From Oscillospiraceae bacterium (lineage in GTDB: Bacteria; Bacillota; Clostridia; Oscillospirales; Ruminococcaceae): 64,000 bases of DNA. The notes under the pieces are model-generated. The model was not told where the DNA came from and made no database searches. It was given only the letters and a program-made list of their open reading frames with translations. Position 1 is the first letter of the stretch. The number at the start of each line of letters is the position of its first letter. Where the stretch lies: positions 62,001 through 126,000 of the forward strand of contig JAHZAU010000002.1 in the NCBI GenBank assembly GCA_019423755.1. Direction: 5' to 3'. Of the stretch, positions 7,266 to 16,799 are shown piece by piece. The translations under genes and the position numbers were made by a program.

Positions 7266-9674
7266 ATGAAAAACCGCACCGATTTTGTTGGGGTCGCTGT
7301 CCGGGACCGCACCCGGCAGACCGCCCTGACCTACCGACACCTGCTGGAGCCTGCCCTTTGGGGGATGGGCGGCCTGTTTTTTGCTATGGGGAGCCTGCTG
7401 CAGGAGATCTCCCCCTTCGGCACCGCCCTGTGTGCCGTCTGTCCCCGCCGCCAGCTGATCTCCACCGCCCTGGGCGCGGTGGCCGGCAGCCTGCTGGGCG
7501 GGGTACTCCTGCCCCGGGGCGCCACCTTCAGTATGCGCTATGTGGCGGCGGCGGTCATCGTGGCGGTGCTGCGCTGGGCCCTGGACCCGACGCCGCTGGC
7601 CCGCCGCCCCCTGCCCCTTGCCCCCCTGCTGGCCTCCGGCGGGCTGCTGCTCCCCTCCCTGGCGGTGGCGCTGGCCGGGCCTTCCCCCTGGTTTGACGGG
7701 GTGCTGGCCCTCTGCGAGTCGGTACTGTCCGGGGCCTCGGCCTATTTCTTCGGCCGCAGCCTGCACAGTTTCCGCCTGGGGCAGGGCCTGCTCACCGCCA
7801 AACGCTCCGACGCCGCCTGCCTGGGCGCTTCGGCCTGTATCTTCCTCCTTGCCCTAAGCAGCGTCACCCTGGGCACCCTTTCCCCCGGACGAGCCCTGGG
7901 CAGCTTCACCGTCATGCTCTGCGCCCTGCTGGGCGGGGTGCCGCTGGGGTCGGCCGCCGGGGCGCTGTGCGGCTGCTCGGTGGCGCTGGCCCTCTTCCCC
8001 CGCATGAGCCTGCTGGGCGCCATGGCCTTCGGCGGGCTCATCGCCGGGGTCTTTTCCCCCTTGGGCAAGGCCGGGGTGGTCTTTGCCTACCTGCTGGCCT
8101 CCACCGCGGTGAACCTCCTTTCCGGCGGCAGCCCGGCCACCCTGCCCATGCTCATCGAAAGCCTTTCCTCCGGCGCGGCCCTGCTGCTGCTTCCCCCCAG
8201 CGCCATGCGCTTTTTGCGGGGGAAGGTCTTCCGCACCCTGGACCGCGGCTCGGACAAGGGCCTGCGGGACCTGCTGCTGGCCCGCATGGCCGACGCGGCG
8301 GCGGCCCTCAAGGACATCGCCCTGACCACCCGCCAGGTCTCCCAAAAGCTAGGGGAGATGCAGGCAGCGGACATCGGCCAGGTGTACCACGGCGCCATCG
8401 ACGCCGTCTGCCGCAGCTGCTCCTTCCGCTCCCGCTGCTGGCAGCAGGAATACACCGACTGTATGGGGGTGTTCAACAACCTGACCGATACCCTCCGCCA
8501 AGAAGGCCAGGTCACCGAGGAGATGCTGGGTTATCCCCTTTCCGCCCGCTGCCGCCGCAAAAGCCAGCTGGTGGAGCGCATCAACACCGGCTACCAGGAG
8601 TTCCGCGTCCGGGAGGGCCTTTCCCGCAAGGTGGCCCGGGTGCGCTCGGTGGTCACCGACCAGTTTGAGGGCATGGCGGACATGCTGTCCGGCTTTGCCG
8701 GGGAGCTGGCGGCGGTGGACGGTTTCGACAACCGCCTGACCCTCAAGGTCAGCGACTATCTGGAACAGGAGGGCATCCCCGCCCGCAACATCAACTGCTA
8801 CCGGGACCAGCAGGAGCGGCTATTTTTGCAGCTGTACCTCTCCCCCCACAAGCTGGCCCGTCTGGACCGCGCCCAAACCGCCCAGGCCCTTTCCCAGCTG
8901 TGCGGCTGCCTCATCGACCTGCCGGAGGAGACTACCCTCCTGCTGCCGCCGGGAGCCCTTTCCGACGGCGAAGACCAGCCCCAGGAGGTGGTACGCCTGA
9001 CCTTCCGGGAGAAGGCCGCCTTTACCATGGAGTTTGCCTCCTGCCAGCACACCTGCCAGGGAGCCCGCCTTTGCGGCGACGCCTGCACCACCTTCATCGA
9101 CCGCGGCTCGGTGGCCCACCTGATCCTCAGCGACGGCATGGGCAGCGGCACGGCGGCGGCGGTGGACTCCGCCATGACCGTCTCCCTGCTTTCCAAACTC
9201 ATCGGGGCGGATGTGGGCTATGACCCTTCCCTGAAGATCGTCAACTCCGCCCTGCTGGTCAAATCCGGGGAAGAGTCCCTCTCCACCATCGACATGACCG
9301 CCGTCAACCTGTACACCGGCCAGGCCGATTTCTACAAGGCCGGTGCCGCCCCCACCTTCCTCAAGCGGGGCGGAAAGGCCGGGTATGTGGAGTCCACCTC
9401 CTTCCCGGTGGGCATCCTCACCGATGCCGCCTTTGAGCACAGCCGCCTGCGGCTGGAGGCCGGCGACCTGGTGGTCATGGTGTCCGATGGGGCCACCGCC
9501 TCCGGCACCGACTGGATCCGTACCCTTATTGAGCAGTTTGCCGACGACGGCCCGCTGCAATCCCTCTGCGACGACATCGCCTCCACCGCCCGCCTACGCC
9601 GCAATGACGCCCACGACGACGACATCACCGTCCTGGCCGGCCGCCTGGCTGCCAGCACCTCCTCGGTGGAATAA
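7266..9674 (+). CDS. spoIIE: Stage II sporulation protein E (SpoIIE phosphatase)
   Basis: The 802-residue protein is close to the usual length of about 820. SpoIIE sits at the asymmetric septum and dephosphorylates SpoIIAA, which frees sigma F in the forespore. The first 350 residues hold about ten membrane helices, a central regulatory region follows, and the last 200 residues are the PP2C phosphatase domain. In that domain LSDGMGSG, VVMVSDGAT and HDDDITVLAG provide the metal-binding aspartates. The ATG at 7266 has AGAAAGGGGA about 8 bases upstream; the longer open frame from 7056 has no ribosome site. It is a single gene with a terminator at 9693. Confidence 0.97.
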   Translation: MKNRTDFVGVAVRDRTRQTALTYRHLLEPALWGMGGLFFAMGSLLQEISPFGTALCAVCPRRQLISTALGAVAGSLLGGVLLPRGATFSMRYVAAAVIVAVLRWALDPTPLARRPLPLAPLLASGGLLLPSLAVALAGPSPWFDGVLALCESVLSGASAYFFGRSLHSFRLGQGLLTAKRSDAACLGASACIFLLALSSVTLGTLSPGRALGSFTVMLCALLGGVPLGSAAGALCGCSVALALFPRMSLLGAMAFGGLIAGVFSPLGKAGVVFAYLLASTAVNLLSGGSPATLPMLIESLSSGAALLLLPPSAMRFLRGKVFRTLDRGSDKGLRDLLLARMADAAAALKDIALTTRQVSQKLGEMQAADIGQVYHGAIDAVCRSCSFRSRCWQQEYTDCMGVFNNLTDTLRQEGQVTEEMLGYPLSARCRRKSQLVERINTGYQEFRVREGLSRKVARVRSVVTDQFEGMADMLSGFAGELAAVDGFDNRLTLKVSDYLEQEGIPARNINCYRDQQERLFLQLYLSPHKLARLDRAQTAQALSQLCGCLIDLPEETTLLLPPGALSDGEDQPQEVVRLTFREKAAFTMEFASCQHTCQGARLCGDACTTFIDRGSVAHLILSDGMGSGTAAAVDSAMTVSLLSKLIGADVGYDPSLKIVNSALLVKSGEESLSTIDMTAVNLYTGQADFYKAGAAPTFLKRGGKAGYVESTSFPVGILTDAAFEHSRLRLEAGDLVVMVSDGATASGTDWIRTLIEQFADDGPLQSLCDDIASTARLRRNDAHDDDITVLAGRLAASTSSVE

Positions 9675-9692
9675 CCCCCATCTTTGCCTCCG

Positions 9693-9714
9693 GCCCCCGG
9701 CCGGGGGCTTTTTT
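9693..9714 (+). terminator. Terminator of spoIIE
   Basis: GCCCCCGGCCGGGGGC is followed by six T, 18 bases after the stop codon. Confidence 0.9.
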
Positions 9715-9718
9715 GCGC

Positions 9719-9753
9719 AAAAAAACTCCGCCCTCCCGATTGGGGGGACGGAG
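9719..9753 (-). terminator. Terminator of the EF-G-like gene
   Basis: On the minus strand CTCCGTCCCCCC and GGGAGGGCGGAG pair and are followed by seven T. It is back to back with the spoIIE terminator. Confidence 0.88.
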
Positions 9754-9776
9754 TATGGGGAAATCCGGATACCGGA

Positions 9777-11852
9777 TTATTCCTGCGTCATGAATTTGCT
9801 GGCCTCTTCGATAACCTTGGCTTCCAGGTTCTGCGGCAGCTGCTCATAGCGGGCGAAGGTCAGCTGGAAGGAGCCTCTGCCCTGGGTCATGGAGCGCATA
9901 GCGGTAGCAAAGTCCGCCATCTCGCTCATGGGTACGTCGGCCTCGATCTCCTGCAGGCCGTCTTCCGACGGGTTCATGCCCAGGATGCGGCCGCGGCGTT
10001 TGTTCAGGTCGCCGATCAGGTCGCCGGTGTTGGCGTCCGGTACATAGACCTTCAGGTTGCCGATGGGCTCCAGGATTACCGGGGATGCCTGGGGGATACC
10101 GGCCTTGTAAGCCAGGGTAGCCGCCATCTTGAAGGACATTTCAGAGGAGTCCACCGGGTGATAAGAACCGTCCACCAGGGTAGCCTTCAGGCCGACCATG
10201 GGGTAACCAGCCAGGGTGCCCTGTTTCACGCAATCCTGCAGGCCCTTTTCCACAGCGGGGAAGAAGGACTTGGGAACGGCGCCGCCGAAGACGTTCTCCT
10301 CGAATACCAGGCCCTCGCTGTCGCAGGGCTCGAACTCGATCCAAACATCACCGAACTGGCCGTGACCGCCGGACTGTTTCTTGTGACGGCCCTGGACCTT
10401 GACCTTCTTGCGGATGGTCTCACGGTAGGCCACACGGGGAGTCTCCAGCTCGACCGTTACGCCGAATTTATTCTTCAGCTTGGAAACCAGCACATCCAGG
10501 TGCTGCTCGCCCAAGCCCTTGAGAAGCTGCTGTTTGGTCTCCACGTTGTTCTCGTAAGAGCAGGTGGGGTCCTCTTCCATCAGACGCTGGATACCGGCTG
10601 CGATCTTGCTCTCGTCGCCTTTGTCCTTGGTACGGATGGCCATGGACATGCAGGGAGCCGGGAAGGTGATGGGCTCGAAGGAGACCACCAGTTTCGGGTC
10701 GCAGAGGGAGTCGCCGGTCTGGGCGGTAGCCAGCTTGCTGACGGCGCCGATATCACCAGCGGTGAGGAAGGCGGTGTCTTCCTGTTTCTTGCCGCGGGCG
10801 TAAACGATCTTACCCATGCGCTCCGGCTGGCCGGTGCGGGAGTTCACCACGGCAGAATCGGCGGCCAGTTTACCGGAAACCACCTTCACCAGGGACATTT
10901 TGCCCACGAAGGGGTCGGCGATGGTCTTGAAGACGAAGGCAGCCAGCGGCGCCTCGTCGGTGCATTTGATTTCAACGGGATTGCCGTCCTTATCGGTGGC
11001 AATTTCGGAGCCCTGTTCCCAAGGAGAGGGCAGCAGGTCGACCAGGCAGTCCAGCAGCATATCCACGCCGGACAGGTCCAGAGCGCAGCCGCAGAGTACC
11101 GGGGAGATAGCGCCGGTGAGAACACCGTCGTGGATACCCTTGATGATCTCGTCGCGGGTGAACTGCTCACCGGAGAAGTACTTCTCGAACAGAGCCTCGT
11201 CGGTCTCGGCCACAGCCTCGGAAATTGCGGAGACCAGACCTTCCAGGCGGTGGCCCATATCCGGGATCTCCACCTCGGAGGGCTCGCCCTTTTCGTTGTA
11301 GGTGTAAGCTTTGTTGTCGATCAGGTTGATGTAGCATCTAACCTTGTGGTCCTCTACATACGGCACCACGATGGGGCAGACGGAGGGACCGAACTGAGCC
11401 TTCAGGCCTTCGAGTACTTTATAATAATCGGCATTTTCTGCGTCCAGCTTGGTCACGAAGAACATGGTGGCCTTGTTGGAGGCTTTTGCCAGCTTGTATG
11501 CTTTTTCGGTGCCGACGTTTACGCCGGATTTGCCGGAAACGGCGATCAGTACGCTTTCTGCAGCGCGGATGCCCTCGTTCATCTCTCCTTCGTAGTCGAA
11601 GAGTCCGGGCGTATCGATGATATTGATCTTATTGGAACCCCAAGTAAAGGGAGCAACTGCGGTGGAAATCGAAGTTTTTCTCTTGATCTCTTCGGGATCG
11701 TAGTCACAAACGGTGTTTCCTTCGGTTACTTTGCCCAAACGGTCGGCAGCACCGCTCTTGTAGAGCAGGGCTTCTGCCAGAGAGGTCTTTCCGGAACCTC
11801 CATGGCCGGCTAACGCAACATTTCTGATTTTACCTGCGAGATATTGTCTCAT
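9777..11852 (-). CDS. EF-G-like translational GTPase (FusA paralogue)
   Basis: The 691-residue protein has the full domain set of elongation factor G: GTPase domain, domain II, and C-terminal domains with HGQFGDVWIE and GDLNKRRGRILGM. The GTPase motifs are unusual. The P-loop reads GHGGSGKTS instead of AHIDAGKTT, the switch region has RKTSIST instead of RGITI, DTPG is normal, and NKxD is replaced by TKLD (134-137). This points to the EF-G-like side branch rather than housekeeping FusA, and it stands alone rather than in a str operon. The start at 11852 follows GAAAGGGGCG; a longer frame to 11963 lacks a ribosome site. Confidence 0.9.
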   Translation of the reverse strand: MRQYLAGKIRNVALAGHGGSGKTSLAEALLYKSGAADRLGKVTEGNTVCDYDPEEIKRKTSISTAVAPFTWGSNKINIIDTPGLFDYEGEMNEGIRAAESVLIAVSGKSGVNVGTEKAYKLAKASNKATMFFVTKLDAENADYYKVLEGLKAQFGPSVCPIVVPYVEDHKVRCYINLIDNKAYTYNEKGEPSEVEIPDMGHRLEGLVSAISEAVAETDEALFEKYFSGEQFTRDEIIKGIHDGVLTGAISPVLCGCALDLSGVDMLLDCLVDLLPSPWEQGSEIATDKDGNPVEIKCTDEAPLAAFVFKTIADPFVGKMSLVKVVSGKLAADSAVVNSRTGQPERMGKIVYARGKKQEDTAFLTAGDIGAVSKLATAQTGDSLCDPKLVVSFEPITFPAPCMSMAIRTKDKGDESKIAAGIQRLMEEDPTCSYENNVETKQQLLKGLGEQHLDVLVSKLKNKFGVTVELETPRVAYRETIRKKVKVQGRHKKQSGGHGQFGDVWIEFEPCDSEGLVFEENVFGGAVPKSFFPAVEKGLQDCVKQGTLAGYPMVGLKATLVDGSYHPVDSSEMSFKMAATLAYKAGIPQASPVILEPIGNLKVYVPDANTGDLIGDLNKRRGRILGMNPSEDGLQEIEADVPMSEMADFATAMRSMTQGRGSFQLTFARYEQLPQNLEAKVIEEASKFMTQE

Positions 11853-11976
11853 CTCAGCATCGCCCCTTTCTAATACACCGGGCTTTCCCCGGCAGGCCGG
11901 GACATCCCGGCCGGTAAAACCTGATCCGTGTGCATGGGGCGGGTTGTTTTCCCGCCACGGCACCGGGTACTATTCA

Positions 11977-12005
11977 ATTATAATAAATTCACTCCCTATT
12001 TTCAA
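11977..12005 (-). promoter_or_regulatory. Promoter of the EF-G-like gene
   Basis: TTGAAA (12000..12005) and TATAAT (11977..11982) on the minus strand, 17 bases apart, about 125 bases before the start codon. Confidence 0.7.
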
Positions 12006-12225
12006 GGAGAAAATGTGAAAATTATACGACCGCCCTTGTAGAATTCCATTGGTGGGTCTTGTACAATATCGCCAAAGATTTTCCGGTTTGCTTTGGTTTT
12101 TCCGCCCTTCTTTCCCCGAAATTCGCCGCAAAACCCTGCGTTTTGCTGTGGAAAACCGGTTGAATTTGTGTAATATTTCGTTAAAAATCCATCAATTTTG
12201 GCAGTCCCCTTCTGTCCTTCCTCCA
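12006..12225. other. Gap between the EF-G-like promoter and the secA terminator
   Basis: It is moderately AT-rich. Short open frames on both strands lack ribosome sites and recognisable motifs. I see no gene or RNA in it. Confidence 0.4.
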
Positions 12226-12266
12226 CGCAAAAAGCGCCTGTCCCAGCCGGGACAGGCGCTTTTTTC
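12226..12266 (-). terminator. Terminator of secA
   Basis: AGCGCCTGTCCC and GGGACAGGCGCT (12233..12260) form a strong stem, with TTTTT on the minus strand and also a T-tract on the plus strand. Confidence 0.9.
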
Positions 12267-12280
12267 TTTACCGGGAAGGG

Positions 12281-15127
12281 TTACTTCCCGCAGCATTTCT
12301 TATACTTTTTGCCGCTTCCGCAGGGGCAGGGATCGTTGCGGCCGACCTTCTTGCCCTGGCGTTTAACGGTGGTGGGGCTCAGGGTGCCGTCGGAGCTGGT
12401 GCCGGTGGGAACCGCTACCTGCTCGCGCTTGGGCATCTGGAAGGCGGTCTTGGGCTGCTGAGCCGGAGCCTCCTCCTGGGCCGGAGCTTCTGCCTGGCCT
12501 TCGCCCTGGGCTGCTTCCTGGGCCGGGTTGGTCACCTTGGTGACCACCGGCTGCTCTACGCGGCGGAAGGGAGCCAGCAGCAGGATCTTGACGGTCTCCT
12601 CGCGGATACCGGCAACCATCTCGTCGAACATATCAAAGCCTTCCATACGGTACTCGACCACCGGGTCTTTCTGTCCGTAGGAGCGCAGGTAGATGCCCTT
12701 CTTCAGTTCATCCATGGCGTCGATGTGGTCCATCCACTTGGTGTCTACCTGTTTAAGCAGGACGACACGCTCCAGCTCGCGGATGACCGGCTCGGTCAGT
12801 TCCTCTTCCCGCTTGTGGTACAGGTCCATGACCTTGTCTTTGATCTTCTGGGCCAGTTCGGTGCGGTCGACCTTGGCCAGTGCTTCTTCGTCCAGATCCA
12901 GCAGATCGCCGGCGATCATACCGATGAAGTAGTTCTTGAAGCCCTCCAGGTTCCAGTGGGCCGGCTCTACCCCTTCGGTCAGGTACATATCCATAGCAGC
13001 GTCTACGGTCTCATCCAGCATGGCGTAGATGTTGTCCCGCAGGCTCTCGCCGTCCAGCACCTTGTTGCGCTGGCCGTAGATGATCTCACGCTGTTTGTTC
13101 ATAACGTCGTCGAACTGCAGCACGTTTTTACGGATACCGAAGTTGCGGCCCTCGATCTTGCTCTGGGCGGTCTCGATGGTGCCGGAAAGCATCCGGTTTT
13201 CGATGGGCATATCCTCGTCGATCTTCAGGGTGTCCATCAGGCTGTTGATGCGCTCGCCGCCGAACAGACGCATCAGGTCGTCCTCCAGGGACAGGTAGAA
13301 CCGGGAGCAGCCCGGGTCGCCCTGACGGCCGGAACGGCCGCGCAGCTGGTTGTCGATACGGCGGGACTCGTGACGCTCGGTACCGATGATGAACAGGCCG
13401 CCTGCCTCGCAGACCTTCTCGGCCTCGGGTTTCAGCTTGGCCTTGAACTCCTTCTCCAGCTCGGAGAAGCGTTTTCTGGCGTCGATGATCTCCTGGTCGT
13501 CGGTATCGCCGAAGGCGGTCGCCTCGCTGATCAGCTCCTCGTAGTAGCCTTCCTTGCGCATCTGGTTTTTGGCCAGATATTCGGCGTTACCGCCCAGCAT
13601 AATGTCGGTACCACGGCCTGCCATGTTGGTGGCGATGGTCACAGCACCCAGCTGGCCGGCCTGTGCTACGATCTCGGCTTCCTTCTCGTGGTACTTGGCG
13701 TTGAGCACCTGATGCTGGATGCCGCGCTTTTTCAGCAGAGAGGACAGCGCCTCGGATTTTTCGATGGATACGGTACCGACCAGAACAGGCTGGCCTTTTT
13801 TGTGGCACTCGATAATCTGCTCGATAACGGCGTTGAACTTGGCGCGCTCGGTCTTGTAGACCACATCGGGCATATCGATACGGATCACCGGCTTGTTGGT
13901 GGGGATCTCGATAACGTCCATGCCGTAGATCTCGCGGAACTCCTGCTCCTCGGTCATAGCGGTACCGGTCATACCGGACAGCTTCTCGTACATACGGAAC
14001 AGGTTCTGATAGGTGATGGTAGCCAGAGTCTTGGACTCACGCTTGACCTCCACGTGCTCCTTGGCCTCGATAGCCTGGTGCAGGCCTTCGCTGTAACGGC
14101 GGCCCTGCATCATACGGCCGGTGAACTCGTCGACGATGACGATCTCGCCGTCCTTGACCACGTAGTTGATGTCGCGGTGCATGGTGCCGTGGGCTTTGAT
14201 GGCCTGGTTGATGTGGTGCTGCAGGGTGGAGTTTTCCATATCCATCAGGTTTTCCACATTGAAGAAGGCCTCGGCCTTTTTCACGCCGGACTTGGTCAGA
14301 GTGGCGGTCTTGGCCTTTTCGTCCACAATGTAGTCGCCGTCGACGGTGTCGTCGTGCTCTTCTTTGTCGTCCAGCTCTTTGATCTTCACCATCTTCAGGG
14401 TGCGGGCAAACTGGTCCGCCACCTTGTACAGGTCGGTGGACTTGTCGCCGCGGCCGGAGATGATCAGCGGGGTACGGGCTTCATCGATGAGGATGGAGTC
14501 CACCTCGTCCACTACGGCAAAGTAGTATTTGCGCTGGACGCGGTTTTCTTTATAGATCTGCATGTTGTCACGCAGGTAGTCGAAACCGAACTCGTTGTTG
14601 GTACCGTAGGTGATGTCGGCCTGGTAAGCGGCTTTGCGCTGCTCGGGCTCGATATCGTGGATGACCAGACCCACGCTCAGGCCCAGCCAACGGTACACCT
14701 TGCCCATCTGCTCGGAGTCACGCTTGGCCAGGTAGTCGTTGACGGTGACCACGTGGACGCCTTTTCCGGTCAGGGCGTTCAGGTAAACCGGCAGGGTCGC
14801 TACCAGGGTCTTACCTTCACCGGTGCGCATCTCTGCGATACGGCCCTGATGGAGCACGATGCCGCCGATGATCTGTACCGGGAAGTGTTTCATACCCAGT
14901 ACGCGCCAGGAAGCCTCCCGGCAGGTGGCAAAGGCTTCCGGCAGGATATCGTCCAGCGTTTCGCCGGCTTCCAGCCGGGCCTTGAGCTTGGGGGTCATCC
15001 CCTTGAGTTCCTCATCGCTGAGTTTGGAGAAGTCCTCCTCCAAGGCCAGAACCTTATCCCGGATGGGGTAAATCCGTTTGAGTTCTCTTTCGGAATAGGT
15101 TCCGAAAATCTTGTCCATCAGTCCCAT
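12281..15127 (-). CDS. secA: Preprotein translocase ATPase SecA
   Basis: SecA is the motor that drives secretory proteins through SecYEG. The 948-residue protein starts MGLMDKIFGTYSERELKRI. It contains the Walker A segment MRTGEGKTL, the DEVDSILIDEARTP Walker B region, the preprotein cross-linking domain, GRAGRQGDPG-like motifs (GRSGRQGDPG) and TNMAGRGTDI. The C-terminus is the zinc SEC-C motif PCPCGSGKKYKKCCG after a Gln/Ala/Glu-rich linker. I chose the ATG at 15127; a GTG 15 bases further upstream is a possible alternative. It is transcribed alone. Confidence 0.98.
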   Translation of the reverse strand: MGLMDKIFGTYSERELKRIYPIRDKVLALEEDFSKLSDEELKGMTPKLKARLEAGETLDDILPEAFATCREASWRVLGMKHFPVQIIGGIVLHQGRIAEMRTGEGKTLVATLPVYLNALTGKGVHVVTVNDYLAKRDSEQMGKVYRWLGLSVGLVIHDIEPEQRKAAYQADITYGTNNEFGFDYLRDNMQIYKENRVQRKYYFAVVDEVDSILIDEARTPLIISGRGDKSTDLYKVADQFARTLKMVKIKELDDKEEHDDTVDGDYIVDEKAKTATLTKSGVKKAEAFFNVENLMDMENSTLQHHINQAIKAHGTMHRDINYVVKDGEIVIVDEFTGRMMQGRRYSEGLHQAIEAKEHVEVKRESKTLATITYQNLFRMYEKLSGMTGTAMTEEQEFREIYGMDVIEIPTNKPVIRIDMPDVVYKTERAKFNAVIEQIIECHKKGQPVLVGTVSIEKSEALSSLLKKRGIQHQVLNAKYHEKEAEIVAQAGQLGAVTIATNMAGRGTDIMLGGNAEYLAKNQMRKEGYYEELISEATAFGDTDDQEIIDARKRFSELEKEFKAKLKPEAEKVCEAGGLFIIGTERHESRRIDNQLRGRSGRQGDPGCSRFYLSLEDDLMRLFGGERINSLMDTLKIDEDMPIENRMLSGTIETAQSKIEGRNFGIRKNVLQFDDVMNKQREIIYGQRNKVLDGESLRDNIYAMLDETVDAAMDMYLTEGVEPAHWNLEGFKNYFIGMIAGDLLDLDEEALAKVDRTELAQKIKDKVMDLYHKREEELTEPVIRELERVVLLKQVDTKWMDHIDAMDELKKGIYLRSYGQKDPVVEYRMEGFDMFDEMVAGIREETVKILLLAPFRRVEQPVVTKVTNPAQEAAQGEGQAEAPAQEEAPAQQPKTAFQMPKREQVAVPTGTSSDGTLSPTTVKRQGKKVGRNDPCPCGSGKKYKKCCGK

Positions 15128-15210
15128 AGTCTTTCTTAACACCTCATGTTCTTTTACGGGGAAACGTCCCCGGAAAACCGGGCACGCAGCATACTTTCAT
15201 AATCTTCTCT

Positions 15211-15240
15211 ATTGTACCCCCCGGGCATAGGATTTGTCAA
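15211..15240 (-). promoter_or_regulatory. Promoter of secA
   Basis: TTGACA (15235..15240) and TACAAT (15211..15216) on the minus strand, 18 bases apart. Confidence 0.75.
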
Positions 15241-15335
15241 ACCTTTGGCAGTATCTTCTTTTGAATATTTTATGACAAAAGCGAAAATTAAAGGCATTTT
15301 CCGGGGTTTTCTGCGGTACGGGGCAAAGCATCCCC

Positions 15336-16658
15336 CTAAAGCCGCTCCATGCCCTCGGCGGTCACCCGGGCCTGGACCAGCGGCAGGGCTTCGGGCGCGT
15401 CGGGGCCGATGGTCACGGCCTTCTGGTAGCGCTCCTCCGCCTCGGCCAGCGCTTCGGGGCGGTTGGTGTACAGCACCGCCAGCTCCTGGCCTTCCTCCAC
15501 CCATTCGCCGGTCTTTTTGGAGATACGCAGTCCGGCGGCGTAGTCGATGGCGTCCTCCTTGCTGGCCCGTCCGGCGCCCAGCACCACCGAGGTGATGCCG
15601 ATGGCTTCGGTGTCCATAGCGGTAATGTAGCCGCTCTGCCGGGCTTTGACCACATGGTGGCAGGCCGTCTGCGGGAAACGGCTGGGGTCTTCCAGGCAGG
15701 AAATGTCCCCGCCCTGGGCCGCTACCATCTCTTTGAGCTTCCGCAGGGCGCTGCCGTCGGCGATGGCCTGCTGGGCCATGCGGCAGCAGTCCTCGTAGCT
15801 TCCTTTCCCCGCCAGATACAGCATATTCCCCGCCAGCTGCACGCACACCTGGTACAGGTCCTCGGGGCCGCGGCCCTGCAGGGTCTCCACCGCCTCCTGG
15901 ACTTCCAGGGCGTTGCCCACCAGGTGGCCCAGCGGGCGGCCCATCTCGGTAATGAGCGCCACGGTGCGCCGTCCGGCGTGCTCCCCGATGGCTACCATCT
16001 CCTGGGCCAGCTCGATGGAGCCGTCCAGCGTCTTCATAAAGGCGCCGTTGCCGGTTTTGACATCCAGCAGGATGCAGTCGGAACCGGCCGCCAGCTTTTT
16101 GCTCATGATGCTGGAAGCGATGAGCGGGATGGAGTCCACCGTGGCGGTCACGTCCCGCAGGGCGTAGAGCTTTTTGTCCGCCGGGGCCAGGTTGCCGGTC
16201 TGACCGATGACCGCCACCCCCACCTGGTTGACGATCTCAAAGAACCGCTCCTTGGGGATGCTGGTGGAAAGGCCGGGGATGGCTTCCAACTTGTCGAGAG
16301 TACCGCCGGTGTGACCCAGGCCGCGTCCGGACATTTTCGCCACCTTGGCGCCGCAGGCCGCTACCACCGGCGCCACGATGAGGGTGGTCTTGTCCCCGAC
16401 GCCGCCGGTGCTGTGTTTGTCCACCTTCACCCCTTGGATGGCGGAGAGGTCCACCATATCCCCCGACCGGGCCATCGCCCAGGTCAGCTGGGCGGTCTCC
16501 TCCTTGGTCATCCCCTGAAAATAGATGGCCATGGCCAGGGCGGAAGCCTGGTAGTCCGGGATCTCCCCCTTGGTGTAGCCCTGCACAAAATACGCGATCT
16601 CCTCCTGGGAAAGTGTTCCGCCGTTGCGTTTCTTTTCGATAATATCGTACATTCTCAT
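15336..16658 (-). CDS. pdp: Pyrimidine-nucleoside phosphorylase
   Basis: The 440-residue cytoplasmic enzyme splits uridine, thymidine or deoxyuridine with phosphate into base and (deoxy)ribose 1-phosphate. The N-terminus MYDIIEKKRNGGTLS, the phosphate loop KHSTGGVGDKTTL at about 81-93 and SGRGLGHTGGTLDKLE at about 111-126 are the family signatures. The C-terminal biotinyl-like part includes a KKTGEWVEEGQELAVLY stretch. The start at 16658 follows AAAGGCGG. It is the last gene of the nup operon, so imported nucleosides are probably its substrates. Confidence 0.95.
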   Translation of the reverse strand: MRMYDIIEKKRNGGTLSQEEIAYFVQGYTKGEIPDYQASALAMAIYFQGMTKEETAQLTWAMARSGDMVDLSAIQGVKVDKHSTGGVGDKTTLIVAPVVAACGAKVAKMSGRGLGHTGGTLDKLEAIPGLSTSIPKERFFEIVNQVGVAVIGQTGNLAPADKKLYALRDVTATVDSIPLIASSIMSKKLAAGSDCILLDVKTGNGAFMKTLDGSIELAQEMVAIGEHAGRRTVALITEMGRPLGHLVGNALEVQEAVETLQGRGPEDLYQVCVQLAGNMLYLAGKGSYEDCCRMAQQAIADGSALRKLKEMVAAQGGDISCLEDPSRFPQTACHHVVKARQSGYITAMDTEAIGITSVVLGAGRASKEDAIDYAAGLRISKKTGEWVEEGQELAVLYTNRPEALAEAEERYQKAVTIGPDAPEALPLVQARVTAEGMERL

Positions 16659-16758
16659 GGTGATACCGCCTTTCTGGCAGCCAAAGCGGCCGCCGGGATG
16701 TGTGGTGGATGGATTTTGACCGGAAGAGGCCAAGCCCGGCCCCTTCCCGAAAGGACAA

Positions 16759-16786
16759 ATCTCCCGCCGGGGGACCGGCGGGAGAT
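16759..16786 (-). terminator. Hairpin between nupQ and pdp, weak terminator or processing site
   Basis: A perfect 12-bp stem beginning ATCTCCCGCCG is followed on the minus strand by TTTGTCCTTT, a poor T-tract. It may lower pdp expression relative to the transporter rather than end the transcript. Confidence 0.5.
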
Positions 16787-16799
16787 GGATGGTTTGGTT

